From Welwitschia mirabilis (lineage: Eukaryota > Gnetophyta > Gnetopsida > Welwitschiales): a DNA stretch of 49,585 nt. The stretch lies in contig JBOZIK010000001.1 in the NCBI GenBank assembly GCA_051453625.1, positions 147,719,350-147,768,934 on the forward strand. The letters are read 5' to 3'. Positions 11,681-23,446 of this stretch are shown one piece after another (position 1 is the first letter of the stretch; the number at the start of each line of letters is the position of its first letter). The position numbers and the translations under genes were made by a program. The notes under the pieces are model-generated. The model worked only from the letters and a program-made list of their open reading frames with translations. It ran no database searches and was not told the DNA's origin.

Positions 11681-12004
11681 TATTTTACTTATTTACTATA
11701 CATTTTAGTGGACGACTATTAATTATTAGTGTATTTATTAATTATCTATCTAAAAATTTCTATTGCAGGTTTCTATTTTTAAAGAGTAATTTTTGAGCCT
11801 ATCATTCCCATATCATTTGGACAATAAGCCAAATGATCATGCAGCTAGTAACTCAAATAGATGAAACATTCAGTCTTGTGTTTTTACATAATTCATTCTA
11901 TATCTTTGACATTTCTGAAATTTTTTTTGAGATGAATTTATAATACTTAGTTATTTTGATTGTTGGATAATTTGGTTCACAATTATGGTTAATTGCCTAG
12001 TTTT

Positions 12005-12104
12005 NNNNNNNNNNNNNNNNNNNNNNNNNNNNNNNNNNNNNNNNNNNNNNNNNNNNNNNNNNNNNNNNNNNNNNNNNNNNNNNNNNNNNNNNNNNNNNNN
12101 NNNN
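12005..12104. other. Assembly gap (100 N) with repeated flanks
   Basis: The 49 bases 11956-12004 recur at 12105-12153 with one mismatch. The flanks look like overlapping contig ends kept apart by a default 100 N spacer. Confidence 0.85.
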
Positions 12105-12153
12105 TTGATTGTTTGATAATTTGGTTCACAATTATGGTTAATTGCCTAGTTTT

Positions 12154-13330
12154 GTTGGGGACTGACAATGCTAATTTGAGGGACTATTTTGTGCTACCAA
12201 CTTATGTGTATTTAATAGGTATTTTGAGTAGTTTTGCAAGATATTAGAGAGGTTTATGCTAGATTTCTATGATAATGGAGAGTTGAGATGAAAGATACAA
12301 AAACATGAAATCTTCATAATATTTTGTAGTAATTAAAATAGTTTACAATACTTTCTATTTTGAAGAAAAATTCTTGTAAACATTAAGGATAATGCATTAT
12401 ATAGATACCTATAAAAATCCTATCATCCACCTCATCATCTGGATCACTGTATGAACAATAGAATAATTAAGCCAATAAGGATGCTAACTAAAATCAATTT
12501 AATAGATGACATGGAATTATTAGGAGGTGGCATCATCTCTGATATTATCTGGTTGACTAGAAGAATGATAACTAGAATAACACTTTACTAAAATTCATCT
12601 AACTTTCACCATTTATCTCTATATTTCTTGCGTGGTTGTTAGGGTTTTACCCATGCTTATTTATCTTATTTGTTTATGAGCTTATTTTGTCAATAAATAT
12701 TAATTCTGTCCTTAACTTCTACTTGTTTTTTGATTATACCATAAATTATCATGATAGGAAAATAAAGGACCAGATATCCATCCATTACACTTGCAGAAAT
12801 ATGCCTTCCTTGGTGTTGGACTATGCTTTCTCCATTGACGTGTGGCTACTTTATAATACGGATGTTAGTTTGAAACTAATTCAACAACGCTTTACTATGT
12901 TCCTATGCTTATTGTGTACTTATTTCTTATAGTTTATGTTGCTTCTAATTCCATAGCAGCTTCTTAAGTGATATAGATTATAAAGGCAACATTTGTTAAG
13001 ATTGAGCATTGTTATTTTAGGTGCATTATCTTTTCTTTTCTAGATTAATTTTGCATAAGTATGTTTGCATTATCATTTTCTACATTAAATTCTATTTTTA
13101 CTATTAAAGTACATCAGTGTTTCATTTTAAAATTAATTCTGTTTCTTCTAGCCTACACCTCCAATGAGAATATGATGTTTAAATTCACTCCCATCTATAT
13201 TAGTGTGTTGGGTTATGCAAAATATATATTTATTTTCAAATGATAGGATATTCTTAGGAGCATAATGTTTTTAAAAATATGCACCACAATAAATAGCAAA
13301 TGATATTATTTGTATATGATAAATGATCAT
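12154..13330. other. Right end of element A arm, then unassigned sequence
   Basis: 12190-12270 still matches the inverted arm (complement of 1-80), which shows that the right copy of the element extends at least this far. From about 12271 to 13330 I see no conserved protein, LTR boundary or structured repeat. A 98-codon open frame at 12636-12932 resembles no family I know and sits among similar chance frames. The break between element A and the copia gag at 13340 lies somewhere here. Confidence 0.5.
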
Positions 13331-13339
13331 ACCTTAGCT

Positions 13340-14809
13340 TATAATTCCACCTTTTAAATAGAGGGGATAAAGTGGTAGTTATTTCCTCATTGTATCCCAA
13401 TCCTCTCTTATCTTTTGGACTTCTACTTTATCTAAGAATGATATTCCATGTTTCTTTACATTGAGTAAATTTTTTAACAATTTCATTAAATCTAAAATTT
13501 CTTGTATTACATTTTTCAAAATACATGTTAATCTACCAATCTCATCTTTAAGGGATGAGTTTTCAAATAATAAATTACTACAAATATCCTTTTCTTATTC
13601 ACATGTATTTTCATGATTATTAAGTAATCTTTCTATTTTTCACATAACTTTTACAAATTAATACACTCTTTAGAAATTAAATCATATTTTTCTTGAATGG
13701 CCATACTTGTGTCATCCTCAGTATTTAAATCATACCCATCTTTTGAATCATTATTTCCATTTTGAGCATGAACTATAGTCATGTAGGAAGGATGTTTTTT
13801 ATCATTATCTGATGCTTCTTTTTCAAAACCCTCATCATCTTCATTTCATTTAATAAAGAATGATTATTTCTTTTTGGGTTTCTTCTTTTATTCATATTCT
13901 TGTAATCTGTTAGTACTAGGATATTACATGGTAATATGTCCTCTACCTCCACATATCCAAATTCTATTTTGAAAACATTTGATAAAGAAGAATTATTAGA
14001 TGTTTTACCTTTACTTTTATCTTTTCTTCTAAAATCTGGATGACCTTCTGAACTTATCTCTTTTGTTGTACTTGTGTGAAAGCTGTTTTTGTACCCTTTG
14101 TATAATAAAATCTACTTTCTCATCTTCATCATCAGAATTATCTTCAATGGGTTTCTCTTTCAAGGCTTCATCTTGTATGAGGTTTATTTCATATGTTATA
14201 AGTACACTTTATAGTTCTTCTATCTTCATAGTATTGAAATCTCTAGATTCTTTCATGGTTGTGGTTTTAGACCTATAGTTAGGATTTAGTGATCTAACAA
14301 CTTTTTGTATTACCTTCACTTCTAGAAGAACCTCTTCAATGCCATTTATTACATTCACAATGTTTAAAACTCTGGTAAAGTACTCATAAACTCTCTCTCC
14401 TTGGTTCATTTTCAAATTAATTTGTTAAAACTAAAATCTTAGATTGTTTCACAATGGAAGTACCTTCATATATTCTAGTTAGAACATTCTAAATTTGTTA
14501 TGTCATTTTACAATCTGCTATTCTATTAAACTCTTCTATAGACAAAGTGAAATAAAGATAATTTTTAGCTTTAAATTCATACATGAATGCATTTTTTTTT
14601 CCATTTTTTAAGTCTCTTCCTTTCTTGATTTGAGGAGTGGTAATGCTTGCAACATTTTTAATGATCTTCATAGGGTCTATATAATCTTCTTCTATGCTAT
14701 GCTATACCTAAAATCCAAAAGACTGTAAATACACTCACATCCTCATCTTCCAATAGGTATAGTTTATTCCATCAAAGAGCAAAGGTCTAATAGATAGCAC
14801 AACTTTCAT
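13340..14809 (-). pseudogene. Ty1/copia gag, decayed (element B)
   Basis: Structural protein of a copia-type retrotransposon. The likely start ATG is at 14807-14809, giving MKVVLSIRPLLFDGINYTYWK, the usual 'rPp.FdG.NY.yWk' opening of plant copia gag. The most intact part, 14209-14415, matches the UBN2-type gag core: MKMNQGERVYEYFTRVLNIV, VIQKVVRSLNP, and TTMKESRDFNTMKIEEL. Further on, near 13350-13430, comes DKRGLGYNEE, a landmark near the gag C-terminus of Sirevirus-like elements. No CCHC zinc knuckle is readable. Stops and frameshifts are frequent. It lies just inside the PBS and 5' LTR, as expected; no copia pol follows it, so the element is truncated after gag. Confidence 0.8.
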
Positions 14810-14840
14810 AGTTCACTCAAAGAAGTTACTTCTTTTTATT

Positions 14841-14859
14841 AGTACCCACTTTGATACCA
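14841..14859 (-). promoter_or_regulatory. Primer-binding site, tRNA-Met type (element B)
   Basis: On the minus strand the sequence begins TGGTATCAAAG, one base off the TGGTATCAGAG complement of the initiator tRNA-Met 3' end used by most plant copia elements. It starts two bases inside the LTR end and 32 bases before the gag start codon. This is where minus-strand DNA synthesis would be primed. Confidence 0.85.
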
Positions 14860-14861
14860 CT

Positions 14862-16220
14862 TGAACATTAATTTAAACTAAGATGGGAGGGGTGAATGAG
14901 TTCTACTAAATAAAATTTAAACCAAAAAATAAGATAAATATGCATAATAAAAGACCTTATCAAATAACATGGTTTCCCAGCTTGGGTACATCCATACACA
15001 GGTGGTAGCTTCTACTCACACCTTTAGATATTCTTAACCTTAAATAAATAGTGGTTTTCTAGTGCACCATAAACCTTACAACAAGTGAGAGTCTCCTTAC
15101 AAGGTATCACTCTCTGCACCATAAGGGAATAGTGGTTTTCAAAGGTGCACCATAAACCTTTATAATAATGAGAGTCTCCTTACAAGAAAGCACTCTCTTT
15201 TCCATAAGGGAATAATGGTTTTCTGGCTGACAATAATCTTACATTTAACAAGTACCTAAAATAATAATAACTAATGCACACCCTTATAAGGTTGCCTTAC
15301 AAAGTATTTGATATTTTTAGAAATGGACTTTATAATAGCATTAAACAATAAGATAGTCCATAGTAAAGTAACCAAAAATGGAATACAATAATAAGCCTGA
15401 ATATGCATTAATAAAGACTTTAAGATTCTTGAATTTGTTATTACTATCAAGAGTATGAATGATAAAGATGGTTGCAATGAAGATCGAAATCTAAGAGATG
15501 AAAAAATGCTAAATTCTTTCTACTAAATCTTTTGATTTCTTTATAAGGAGTTCCCTTTACTCATTCTTTCAAGATTTGTAAGTTTTATTAATTCAATGAA
15601 GTACCAAAAGTTCTTAGTTAATTCTTCACATTGAGGCTTTATATTATTAAGGAAGATCTAGCCATTTTAGCTTGAAAGGTAGTTGTTTAATTGTATAACC
15701 ACCATGCAATAGATAGCTAACATATATACTTTATTAAGGTATCCTCAATTTTAAGCAATATGAACCTTAGTATAAAAATCCTTGAATTTATAGATGTCTT
15801 CATTCTAGAAGTTTTCACATTTGTAGATGTCTTGATTTAACTTGCTCAGATTCTGATGAATTTTACACTATAGCATTCTTGAACCTTTTTGACTATAAAT
15901 TTATGATGTACAAGTTTATTTCTTAGCTAAAATATAAGATATTAGTCAAAAATGAATTAAATCTATTACCTATTTTATCGTAGAACATTTCATACGTCTT
16001 TAGTTTTCGAGACATCTTTATTTAAGATATCTTAAATTTCTTAGACATCTTTAATTAATTGACTTTATAGTTAAATATCTAATCTTTTTTATGAGATATT
16101 ACCTTTGAAGATCTATCATGATCTAGTGCCTTTTAATATTTGATGTACTTGTAATAACCTATCTACATAAGCACACAAAACATTTAACAAGTGGAATCAT
16201 CAAAACTAGATGTTTCAACA
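14862..16220 (-). mobile_element. 5' LTR of Ty1/copia element B
   Basis: About 1.36 kb on the minus strand, starting TGTTGAAACATCTAGTTTTG at 16220 and ending TAATGTTCA at 14862. The TG...CA ends, the opening with GTTTTGATGAT, and the PBS two bases inside define it. Only this LTR is visible; the partner at the 3' end is missing, so its length relies on terminal motifs. A CCCCTCCCATC-type stretch near the inner end is also typical of copia LTRs of this kind. Confidence 0.75.
15051..15225 (-). repeat. Tandem ~81 bp repeat inside copia LTR
   Basis: The block beginning GTGGTTTTC occurs at 15051 and 15132 and as a truncated third copy at about 15215. Each copy includes GTGCACCATAAACC and GAGAGTCTCCTTACAAG. 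Such internal repeats in LTRs often lie in the promoter or regulatory region; no role can be shown here. Confidence 0.85.
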
Positions 16221-16739
16221 CTTGTTTTCATGAATTAATCTTTGCTATCTTTGCCTTAATAACTTATAACTACATGATTAATTACCTAATCTTTTATATT
16301 TATTAATGTAAACCATTCAGACAAGTTATGATATTAATATGTTCTGGATCATTTTTTGAGTGAAATGTATCCCTTAACATATGGAAGTTGGTGTAGCTTG
16401 TTTTGGTCTAATCAACTAATATCTTGAGTCAATAGATGACATATTTCTATTTATTATCTATTATATTTTTGTTAATATCTTGTCAAATAGCTTCTTCAGC
16501 TTGATCTTGAAGAGGTATATGAGCATGTACTAAAAAGTCATTCTCATAATCATAAAATCAAATGATTGATATGAAATCCTCATGTTAAACCTCCCATAAT
16601 TGATCATCTTAAAAAGCCACTCTAATGTTAGCCATGATACCAATGGTAAGTATAAGTGTAAATGACTTTGACAACCACTAAAACTTATCCTTTAAAGATA
16701 ATGAGAAATGTGTCAAGGTGAGGAAAAATGAGTACTAGA
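16221..16739. other. Unassigned interval
   Basis: No gene or LTR boundary recognised. This is the host-side or older-element sequence into which copia element B inserted; the first bases after 16220 would be its target duplication, but the other end is lost. Confidence 0.4.
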
Positions 16740-18174
16740 AAAGAGTTAAAAAGATATAATATAAAGTAAGAATAAAAGGGATCTTGCTCATACTCACAAC
16801 TAAAAGTAATCTATCTATCATACAAATAAATCTTGTAAAATACAAAAAACAATATAGAAAAAAAGGATCAAGACATGGTATAACCACAAGAAAAGGGAGC
16901 TTACTCTCATCCATAGTTTCAAGTAATCTATTAAATTCATAATGAAACTAAAGCAAAGAAATAAAATATCACAATAGAGAGGTATATTCACAACAAAAGG
17001 GAATTAATCATAAAAAATTAATTAATCTATCTAAATTATAAAGTATAATAATTAAGAAAACCCATCCAACTAGTGAAAACCTATACACATGAGAAATAAA
17101 ATAAAGGTACTTTGTTTAAAATTTCTTATTGTAAGTTAGTTATATTTTAACACAAGGGACAAAAATTGATTATTCAGTGATGAAAATAATAAAATTTATT
17201 AGTTTTAAAGTCTACTCCCAAATCTAGGTAGTGATCATGTTCTCTTCAAGAATAATATCCTTATCTCTAAAGGGAGTAAAAAGAAAACATGTGAATCACT
17301 TTTGTGGCTTTTTTTTAAGTTAATAGCCAGTTTTGGTTACCTTAACTATATAATCCCCTTAAGGAAGAGTACCATGCAATGTTAGTGATCTACTTATGCC
17401 TTAAACATAATAAATTTTAAATTTTATTACATCTATGTTCCTTGGTAATAAAATCCAAGTGGATGCTACTCCTATGCTTTTATCATTAATCCAATATGCC
17501 TTCAATTACCAAGGAGTACATGGAAATCTAAACCTTAGGGCATCTAGTTGTTTTTCTCCTAAGAATAAAATGACTCTCTATATGCCTGAACTTCATAGTT
17601 ATAGTAGTTAAAACTACACAATAATCTCTAGAAAGTAGTATAAAGTCTAACATGGATCTCTATCTTCATAAGGCTTCTCGTATCCACCATTAATTAAAAC
17701 CTTTATTTCTGATAAGATCATTATGTGGTAAAAGATAATTTTCCTTTTTATTACTTTACTTAAGTAGGATTAATAAAATTAAGTAAAAAGATAAAGCAAA
17801 AGACTAGAACACAATAAAAAGGCACTGATTGTGGTATAGGTAAGCTAAGTAGATATTACTCATCATCTAGTTTAGCTTAATATCTTCAAATCATAAAAAT
17901 AGATTAAAGAGAAAGAAAGAATCAAGTCAAGAAGCTTGATAAGACAAATTTCGGCTTATAAGACATAAAGATCACAAAAAATCCTTAAAAACTCAAAAAA
18001 GTGAAAATAGAATATTAAAAACTAATAAATAGAACCTAAAAAAAATTAAATCATGGGATCATATTCAATATCCCAACTTGATTTAATGATAAAATGCAAT
18101 TTTTGGCTTACAAGTTTGAAAAATACCCTTAAAAAATTGAAAAAATGGCTAAAAATCTTTAAAAATAAAGAAAT
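16740..18174. repeat. 1.5 kb direct repeat, unit 1
   Basis: This unit and 18275-19812 align along their whole lengths. Both contain, in the same order, the block TACTT..AAATCTAGGTAGTGAT, then GAGTACCATGCAAT.TTAGTGATCTACTTAT, the phrase CCTTGGTAAT.AAATCCAAG, and finally ATCCCAACTTGATTT near the end. No protein is readable in either strand. It may be a pair of LTRs with almost no interior, or a tandemly amplified 3' untranslated region of the gypsy element at 21430-26070. A short motif built around ATGGTATA recurs inside it. Confidence 0.8.
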
Positions 18175-18274
18175 NNNNNNNNNNNNNNNNNNNNNNNNNN
18201 NNNNNNNNNNNNNNNNNNNNNNNNNNNNNNNNNNNNNNNNNNNNNNNNNNNNNNNNNNNNNNNNNNNNNNNNNN
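18175..18274. other. Assembly gap (100 N)
   Basis: Lies exactly between the two 1.5 kb direct repeat units, where an assembler would be expected to fail. Unlike other gaps here, its immediate flanks are not copies of each other. Confidence 0.95.
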
Positions 18275-19812
18275 AAGGACAAGAATCAAAAGAAAGTTGA
18301 TAAGCTATGAGGTAAAGTAGACAATCAGATGGATTTTACTCACATCCATAACTAAAATTGATTTATCCATTTTACAAAGAAATATTATTAAAACTAAAGA
18401 ATGATAAAAGAAAAGAGGATCAAAAGATGGTATAACCATAAGAAAAGTGATCTTTCATTCACAATGTTAATTTATCCATCCAAGTCATAATGTAATAAAA
18501 GTAAGAAGATAGAATGCTATAATGAAGAGGTATAGTCATAATGAAAGGTAGCCAAGTCCAAAAATTAAATGCTCTATCTAAACTGCAAGTCTTACAATGA
18601 AGGAAATCCCCTCAACTAGCAAGAATGTATGCACAAGAGGAGAAAAAAAAGATACTTTATTTAAAATTTATTTACATGAATGAGGTAAATTTTACTGCAA
18701 GAGGCCTAAAATGATTATTTGATGATGATGATGAAAATGCTAAAAATGATCAATTTTAAACTCTACTTGATGATGATGATGAAAATGCTAAAAATGATCA
18801 ATTTTAAAGTCTACTTCTAAATCTAGGTAGTGATAATATCCTCTCTAAGGATGATACCTTTACTTTAAAAGGGAGTAGAAAGACAAAATATGAATCACAT
18901 TAATGGGAAAGTCATCAACCAGTTTTAATTATCTGTATTATATACCATCTTTAACAAAGAGTACCATGCAATATTAGTGATCTACTTATAATTTAGACTT
19001 AGTAAAATTTAAATTTTACTAAACTTGTGTCCCTTGGTAATGAAATCCAAGAATATCCTATCATTATGCCTTTGATATTCACCTAATATACCTTTAATTA
19101 CTAAGGTATACATAGAAATTTAGACCTCAAGGTATCTAGGAAGTTTTTGCTTAAGAGAGATACAACTCTCTATATGACTCAAGATTCATAGTTATGGTAG
19201 TTAAGACTATGCAATAAGATTTAGAAGGAATTGTAAATCTTAACATGAATATTTATCTCTATAAGGCTCCTTATGCTCACCACCCACCAAGACTTATTAC
19301 TAGTGAAAAAAGATCAAGTGTTTAATGGAGGGATGTCATTTTCCTATATTACTTAACTCAAGAAAATTAATAAACTTGTTAAGTATGAAATAAAAGATAA
19401 AAACTAGTACATAGCCACAAAAAAAAAAAGAGGGACTAAATATGGTATAGTTAAACTAAGTAGATCTTTCTTACTATCCACATGAACTTAATCTATTCAA
19501 ATTACAAAAATAATCTAAGATAAAGGGAAAAAAATTAAGTTAAGGAATTTTGCTTCACATTTCAACTTAACTTAATGAGACAGATTTAGTTTAAAATATT
19601 AAAAAAAGTCAAAATTGTTATAAAACTCAAAAAATTTTGCAAATAAGAGCTTAAAACATAAGGAAAAAATCTTAAAAGATCCACATCAATGAATCTTGCT
19701 TAACATCCCAACTTGATTTGATAAAAAAAAATGAGTTTTGGGTTTATAACTTTCAAAAATACTCAAAAACCTTAAAAAATATCTTAAAAATCTCAAAAAA
19801 TAAAGAAATACA
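18275..19812. repeat. 1.5 kb direct repeat, unit 2
   Basis: Second copy of 16740-18174, with moderate divergence and a private 48 bp duplication at 18721-18816. The end (19700-19812) carries the same ATCCCAACTTGATTT and A-rich tail seen at 18070-18174. Confidence 0.8.
18721..18816. repeat. 48 bp tandem duplication
   Basis: Two adjacent units start with four GAT repeats, at 18721 and 18769, and differ by about one base. Unit 1 of the large repeat has a single, degenerate equivalent, so this duplication arose after the 1.5 kb repeat doubled. Confidence 0.9.
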
Positions 19813-21420
19813 TAAAATTATACATGTGCATAAAATAGAGGTAAAATCTAAACAATTGCTAGCTAAAAGTACATCTATGTAGAACTAGTAATTAGTAGGT
19901 AATTACTCGAAAAACTACATATGCATAATATAGAACTAAAATTTAAGTAATGGTTAAGAATCATGCATGTGTGCACAATAGAAAAAATTTCTAGCACAAA
20001 TTTAAAATACGTTTTGTCACTCTCTAAAACTAAACTTGTAACCTATAATTTAATAATAAAATGTCCTTCCCACTACACCATAAGCCTACTAGCTATTTTA
20101 AAGATGTTGGTAATGAATATAGAATTAGATGATCAATGAGATAAGAAAGATAAACTATAATACAAAAAATAGCTTTATAATGTAAACCCCATTTTGATAT
20201 GATCTTTTAGTAATTATAGAGTAAAGATAATAATAGCACTACTAAAGAAACAATTCTACAACATAGTCTGACATCCATCATGAGCATACTAAAGAGTAAA
20301 GACAATCATTATAGCCTAAATACCTACAATGCAAGATGTCACAATAGCAGAGTAATGGATGTTAAATTGGGTAAGGAAGTAATAGGTAACAAACCTAGGA
20401 TGACATGTAATAGGAGAGACTATAGCAAGGACACACATAGTAGATAGTATAGGTTGCATAGTTAGCACACAAAGTGTAGGTAGGCTGACATTAAGAGTGC
20501 AAGTAAAATGGAGCTTCTACATTGTTAACAACAGTATTGAGAGGAATTAATAGGCATAGAAGAGGGAAATGAAAGATAGCAATTGAAAGTGAGCAAAAGA
20601 ACTAAGAGTAGAAGGAAAGCTTAGCCATAGAGATCAAGAGCTTGATGTTAGTGGCAAAATTAAGGATAACAAAGCATATTGCAGGCAGAGTGTAGAGGTA
20701 GTAGAGCAAAGGCAAGGGAAATGCAGTTCTTAGACACACAACCTTAAAGACTCATACATAGGACCTATCCATAATAGATAAAATCTTATAAAAACGTAGT
20801 AAGAATAGATTCAATGCATGTCAATCCTACTTACTTTTAAATAACATACCAAAAGTATTAAAAAAAGCTTATAAACTTTGAAAATTAAAAAAAAGTTTTA
20901 AAGAAATGTCCAAGGGTATGCCCAATAGAGAGTTAAAAGGGGTTCAAAAGAGGCCCAAGAGGCCTAAGAATAGGCCCAAAAGAAGGGCTAAAAAGTTCTA
21001 AAAAGAATAAGCAAGGATTTCAAAGAGGTTCCCTTGAAAAATTGAATTTTCTTAAAAGAAAATATTTCAAATAAAAATGCCCCATACAGAATAATTTTTG
21101 TACTTTGCTAAGTAAGGCCACTTTTCCCAAAAAAATATATTTTATTTAGAAAAGAAAAACAAATAAAAATGTTAGAAAAAAGAACAAATAAAAAAATAAA
21201 TCTAAGAGAGAAAAATAAGAGGTTAAAAGAAAATCCCAAGAAGTCCCTACATCTCCAAGCTTGAAGTAAAGAGGCCACAAGAACCTCCAAAGCCTCGGGA
21301 TGGCTAGAGAAAGCTCCATGAGATCTTCTCTAAAGCTTAATATAATTTGTTGGATAATAAAAGAGTAAAAATCACAAGTAATATTTCTAAAAATTAAATT
21401 TTTATTTCTCCATAATATTT
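19813..21420. other. Non-coding interval, purine-rich
   Basis: No gene recognised. It includes a phrase at 20066-20095 of the 'CCTTCCCACTACACCATAAG' kind, and a GGCCCAA-rich patch at 20955-20990. By position it would be the 3' untranslated region and possibly the 3' LTR of the minus-strand gypsy element at 21430-26070, but I found no LTR boundary or polypurine tract that I trust. Confidence 0.4.
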
Positions 21421-21429
21421 TTCATCACT

Positions 21430-22060
21430 TATTACAAAGAAGAGTTTGCTTTTTAAGGCAAGCATATCATTAGGGCTTCACTAGGATTTTCATGTTTCCC
21501 TAAGTGTAAGATCATGGTGTGCATACAAACTTTAATAAGACCAATCTTTTTTATTTACATTCACCACTTTCTATATAATTTGAGTAAGTTTGTTGTTTCT
21601 TACTTTCCGTTGGTCATTATTTGAGCATGATAAGCAATAGCTACTTTATGAGTAATCCCACATTTTAGCATATAATTTATAAATATTTTATTATAAAAAT
21701 ATATTCTTTATTCATTCATGATAACTTTAGAATGGTTAAAATTGGGATACAACATGATCTTTTAAGAGTTTCATAATAATCTTAATACTATAATCTTAAA
21801 ACCTTTAGATTTTACCAATTTAGTAACATAATCCATACAAATAATAATCAAAACATTACAAAAGATGGGTTAAATTTACCAATAAAATTAAAACACTAAA
21901 TATCAAAAGTCTTACAAATAGTAATATGTTCAAGAGGTATTTTGTTTCTTTTACTAATACTGTCCATCTGTTAGCATTTATTACAAGATATACAAAATTC
22001 ATTAGAATCTCTAAAAAGGTCACATCAAAAAAATCTAACATTTAAGAGTTTAAATATGGT
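21430..22060 (-). pseudogene. Integrase of Ty3/gypsy element D
   Basis: Minus strand, following the RNase H region. Pieces in three frames line up with the Ogre/Tat/Athila integrase. The CxxC end of the zinc domain reads SCNKC near 21985, followed by SISKRNKIPLEHI. The first catalytic Asp has become Asn at 21887-21889 (FNFIG). The second is also Asn, at 21714-21716 (IMNE). The Glu persists in the TNGK.E segment near 21617. The frame is broken repeatedly. Confidence 0.75.
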
Positions 22061-22095
22061 TTTATTTCAACTAAAATTACTACCACATAGAAAAT

Positions 22096-22790
22096 TTAAA
22101 TAAAATTGTATGATACAAACCATTTCATTCTTAGGTATACACCTTTAAAAAATTTCATTATAATAATATTTAAATAATAGTAGTGGTTCTTACAATAATT
22201 TATGTTATTGAAATGAAAATTTCTTTTCCTCATAATACGACATGTTTCTAGTGATTTTACTATAGGATTTGAAATTTTAAATATCAACATACCAAGGGAA
22301 AACATTGGTAGAAAATAAATTTTATCAAGAAATATTTCATTGATTTTAGTTAAATTGATAAACAATGAAAGAATACATATATGATCAATAAAAGGATTAT
22401 CTTTTTCTACTTCATCCTCAATGGTAATATTAAATTCTTGCATAAGTAAATCCCAATGCATAAGATGAGGTTTAGTTAAATTCTTATTAAGAATATATTT
22501 GAAAGAAGTATAATCAATAACGATAATCAAAAAATAACTAAATAAGATAGTCATAAAATTTTTCAAGAGTAATAATACCCTCTAATGTCTCCTTTTGAGT
22601 AGTAAAATATTTAATTTGTGCATCATGCAAAGGTTTATTATCATATAAAATAACATAGGATTTATGCTTAATCTAAATACTATATCTACTATAAAATTAC
22701 TAACACTAGTTATTACCTTAAAAAAAAAAAGAACTGAGAGCTTGAAGAATAGGTGAAGATGTTAAAAGTTATTTAAGATTTTAAAATAAA
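22096..22790 (-). pseudogene. RNase H and connection to integrase, Ty3/gypsy element D
   Basis: The most open part is 22096-22566 (156 codons, minus strand). It reads IVIDYTSFKYILNKNLTKPHL, then HWDLLMQEFNITIEDE, matching the C-terminal half of plant gypsy RNase H. Next comes a linker with INEIFLDKIYFLP, equivalent to the 'DEQLL' region before integrase. Upstream, at 22567-22700, shifted frames show LHDAQIKYF and KETLEGIITLEKF-like segments. It is not a host gene, despite being the longest clean frame in the window. Confidence 0.8.
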
Positions 22791-22792
22791 GT

Positions 22793-23409
22793 TCAATAAT
22801 CAAGTATCCAAAAGAGAGATGTATCTTTCAGAAGTAATTCAAGCAAATGTTTAATAAGAGAACTAAAAGATGAAATAAAAAGGTGATAGAACTTAACATT
22901 CCGAAAGAGATATCTTATATCTTTCACATAAACAGGAGTTGGAAGATAATAAATAATACTAATATTTAGAAGATTCACTTATGTTCCTCATTCATAAATA
23001 ATACAACCTATAATAATACCTCTAGTAATCATAAAATAAGTTTTTCAAGTTTAAGATTATGATAAACACAATTATTTAACATCAACTTTGAATTATATAT
23101 TCTTTAATTGAAAGACTCACCATCAAGAGAAAAATTGTCCATAAATATTTCTAAACATTCACTTGAAACTTTTATTTAAAAAAACTTATCATACACCTTT
23201 GAAAATTTATAGAAGAATCACATAAACCATAAGATATATGATGGTAGTTAAAAGTTCCAAATCGATAATCTTCTGTAGATATAGTAATTTGATTATAACC
23301 ACTATATCCATCCAAAAAATAGTACTAATAATGCTCAAAATGTTTATTAAGTATTTTATGAATAAAATAAATAAAATTATGCTCCTTTTTAGTATAGGAA
23401 TTAATAGCA

Positions 23410-23446
<37 letters not shown>

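Noticed and set aside
18046-18310. Overlapping frames on both strands across the N gap
   Set aside because: They depend on N codons and lie in a non-coding 1.5 kb repeat.
20066-20095. tRNA or primer-site fragment around CCTTCCCACTACACCATAAG
   Set aside because: No cloverleaf can be formed around it and no LTR end adjoins it.
22096-22566. 156-codon clean frame as a possible host gene
   Set aside because: Its sequence lines up with gypsy RNase H and the linker to integrase, and decayed RT and integrase flank it in the right order.
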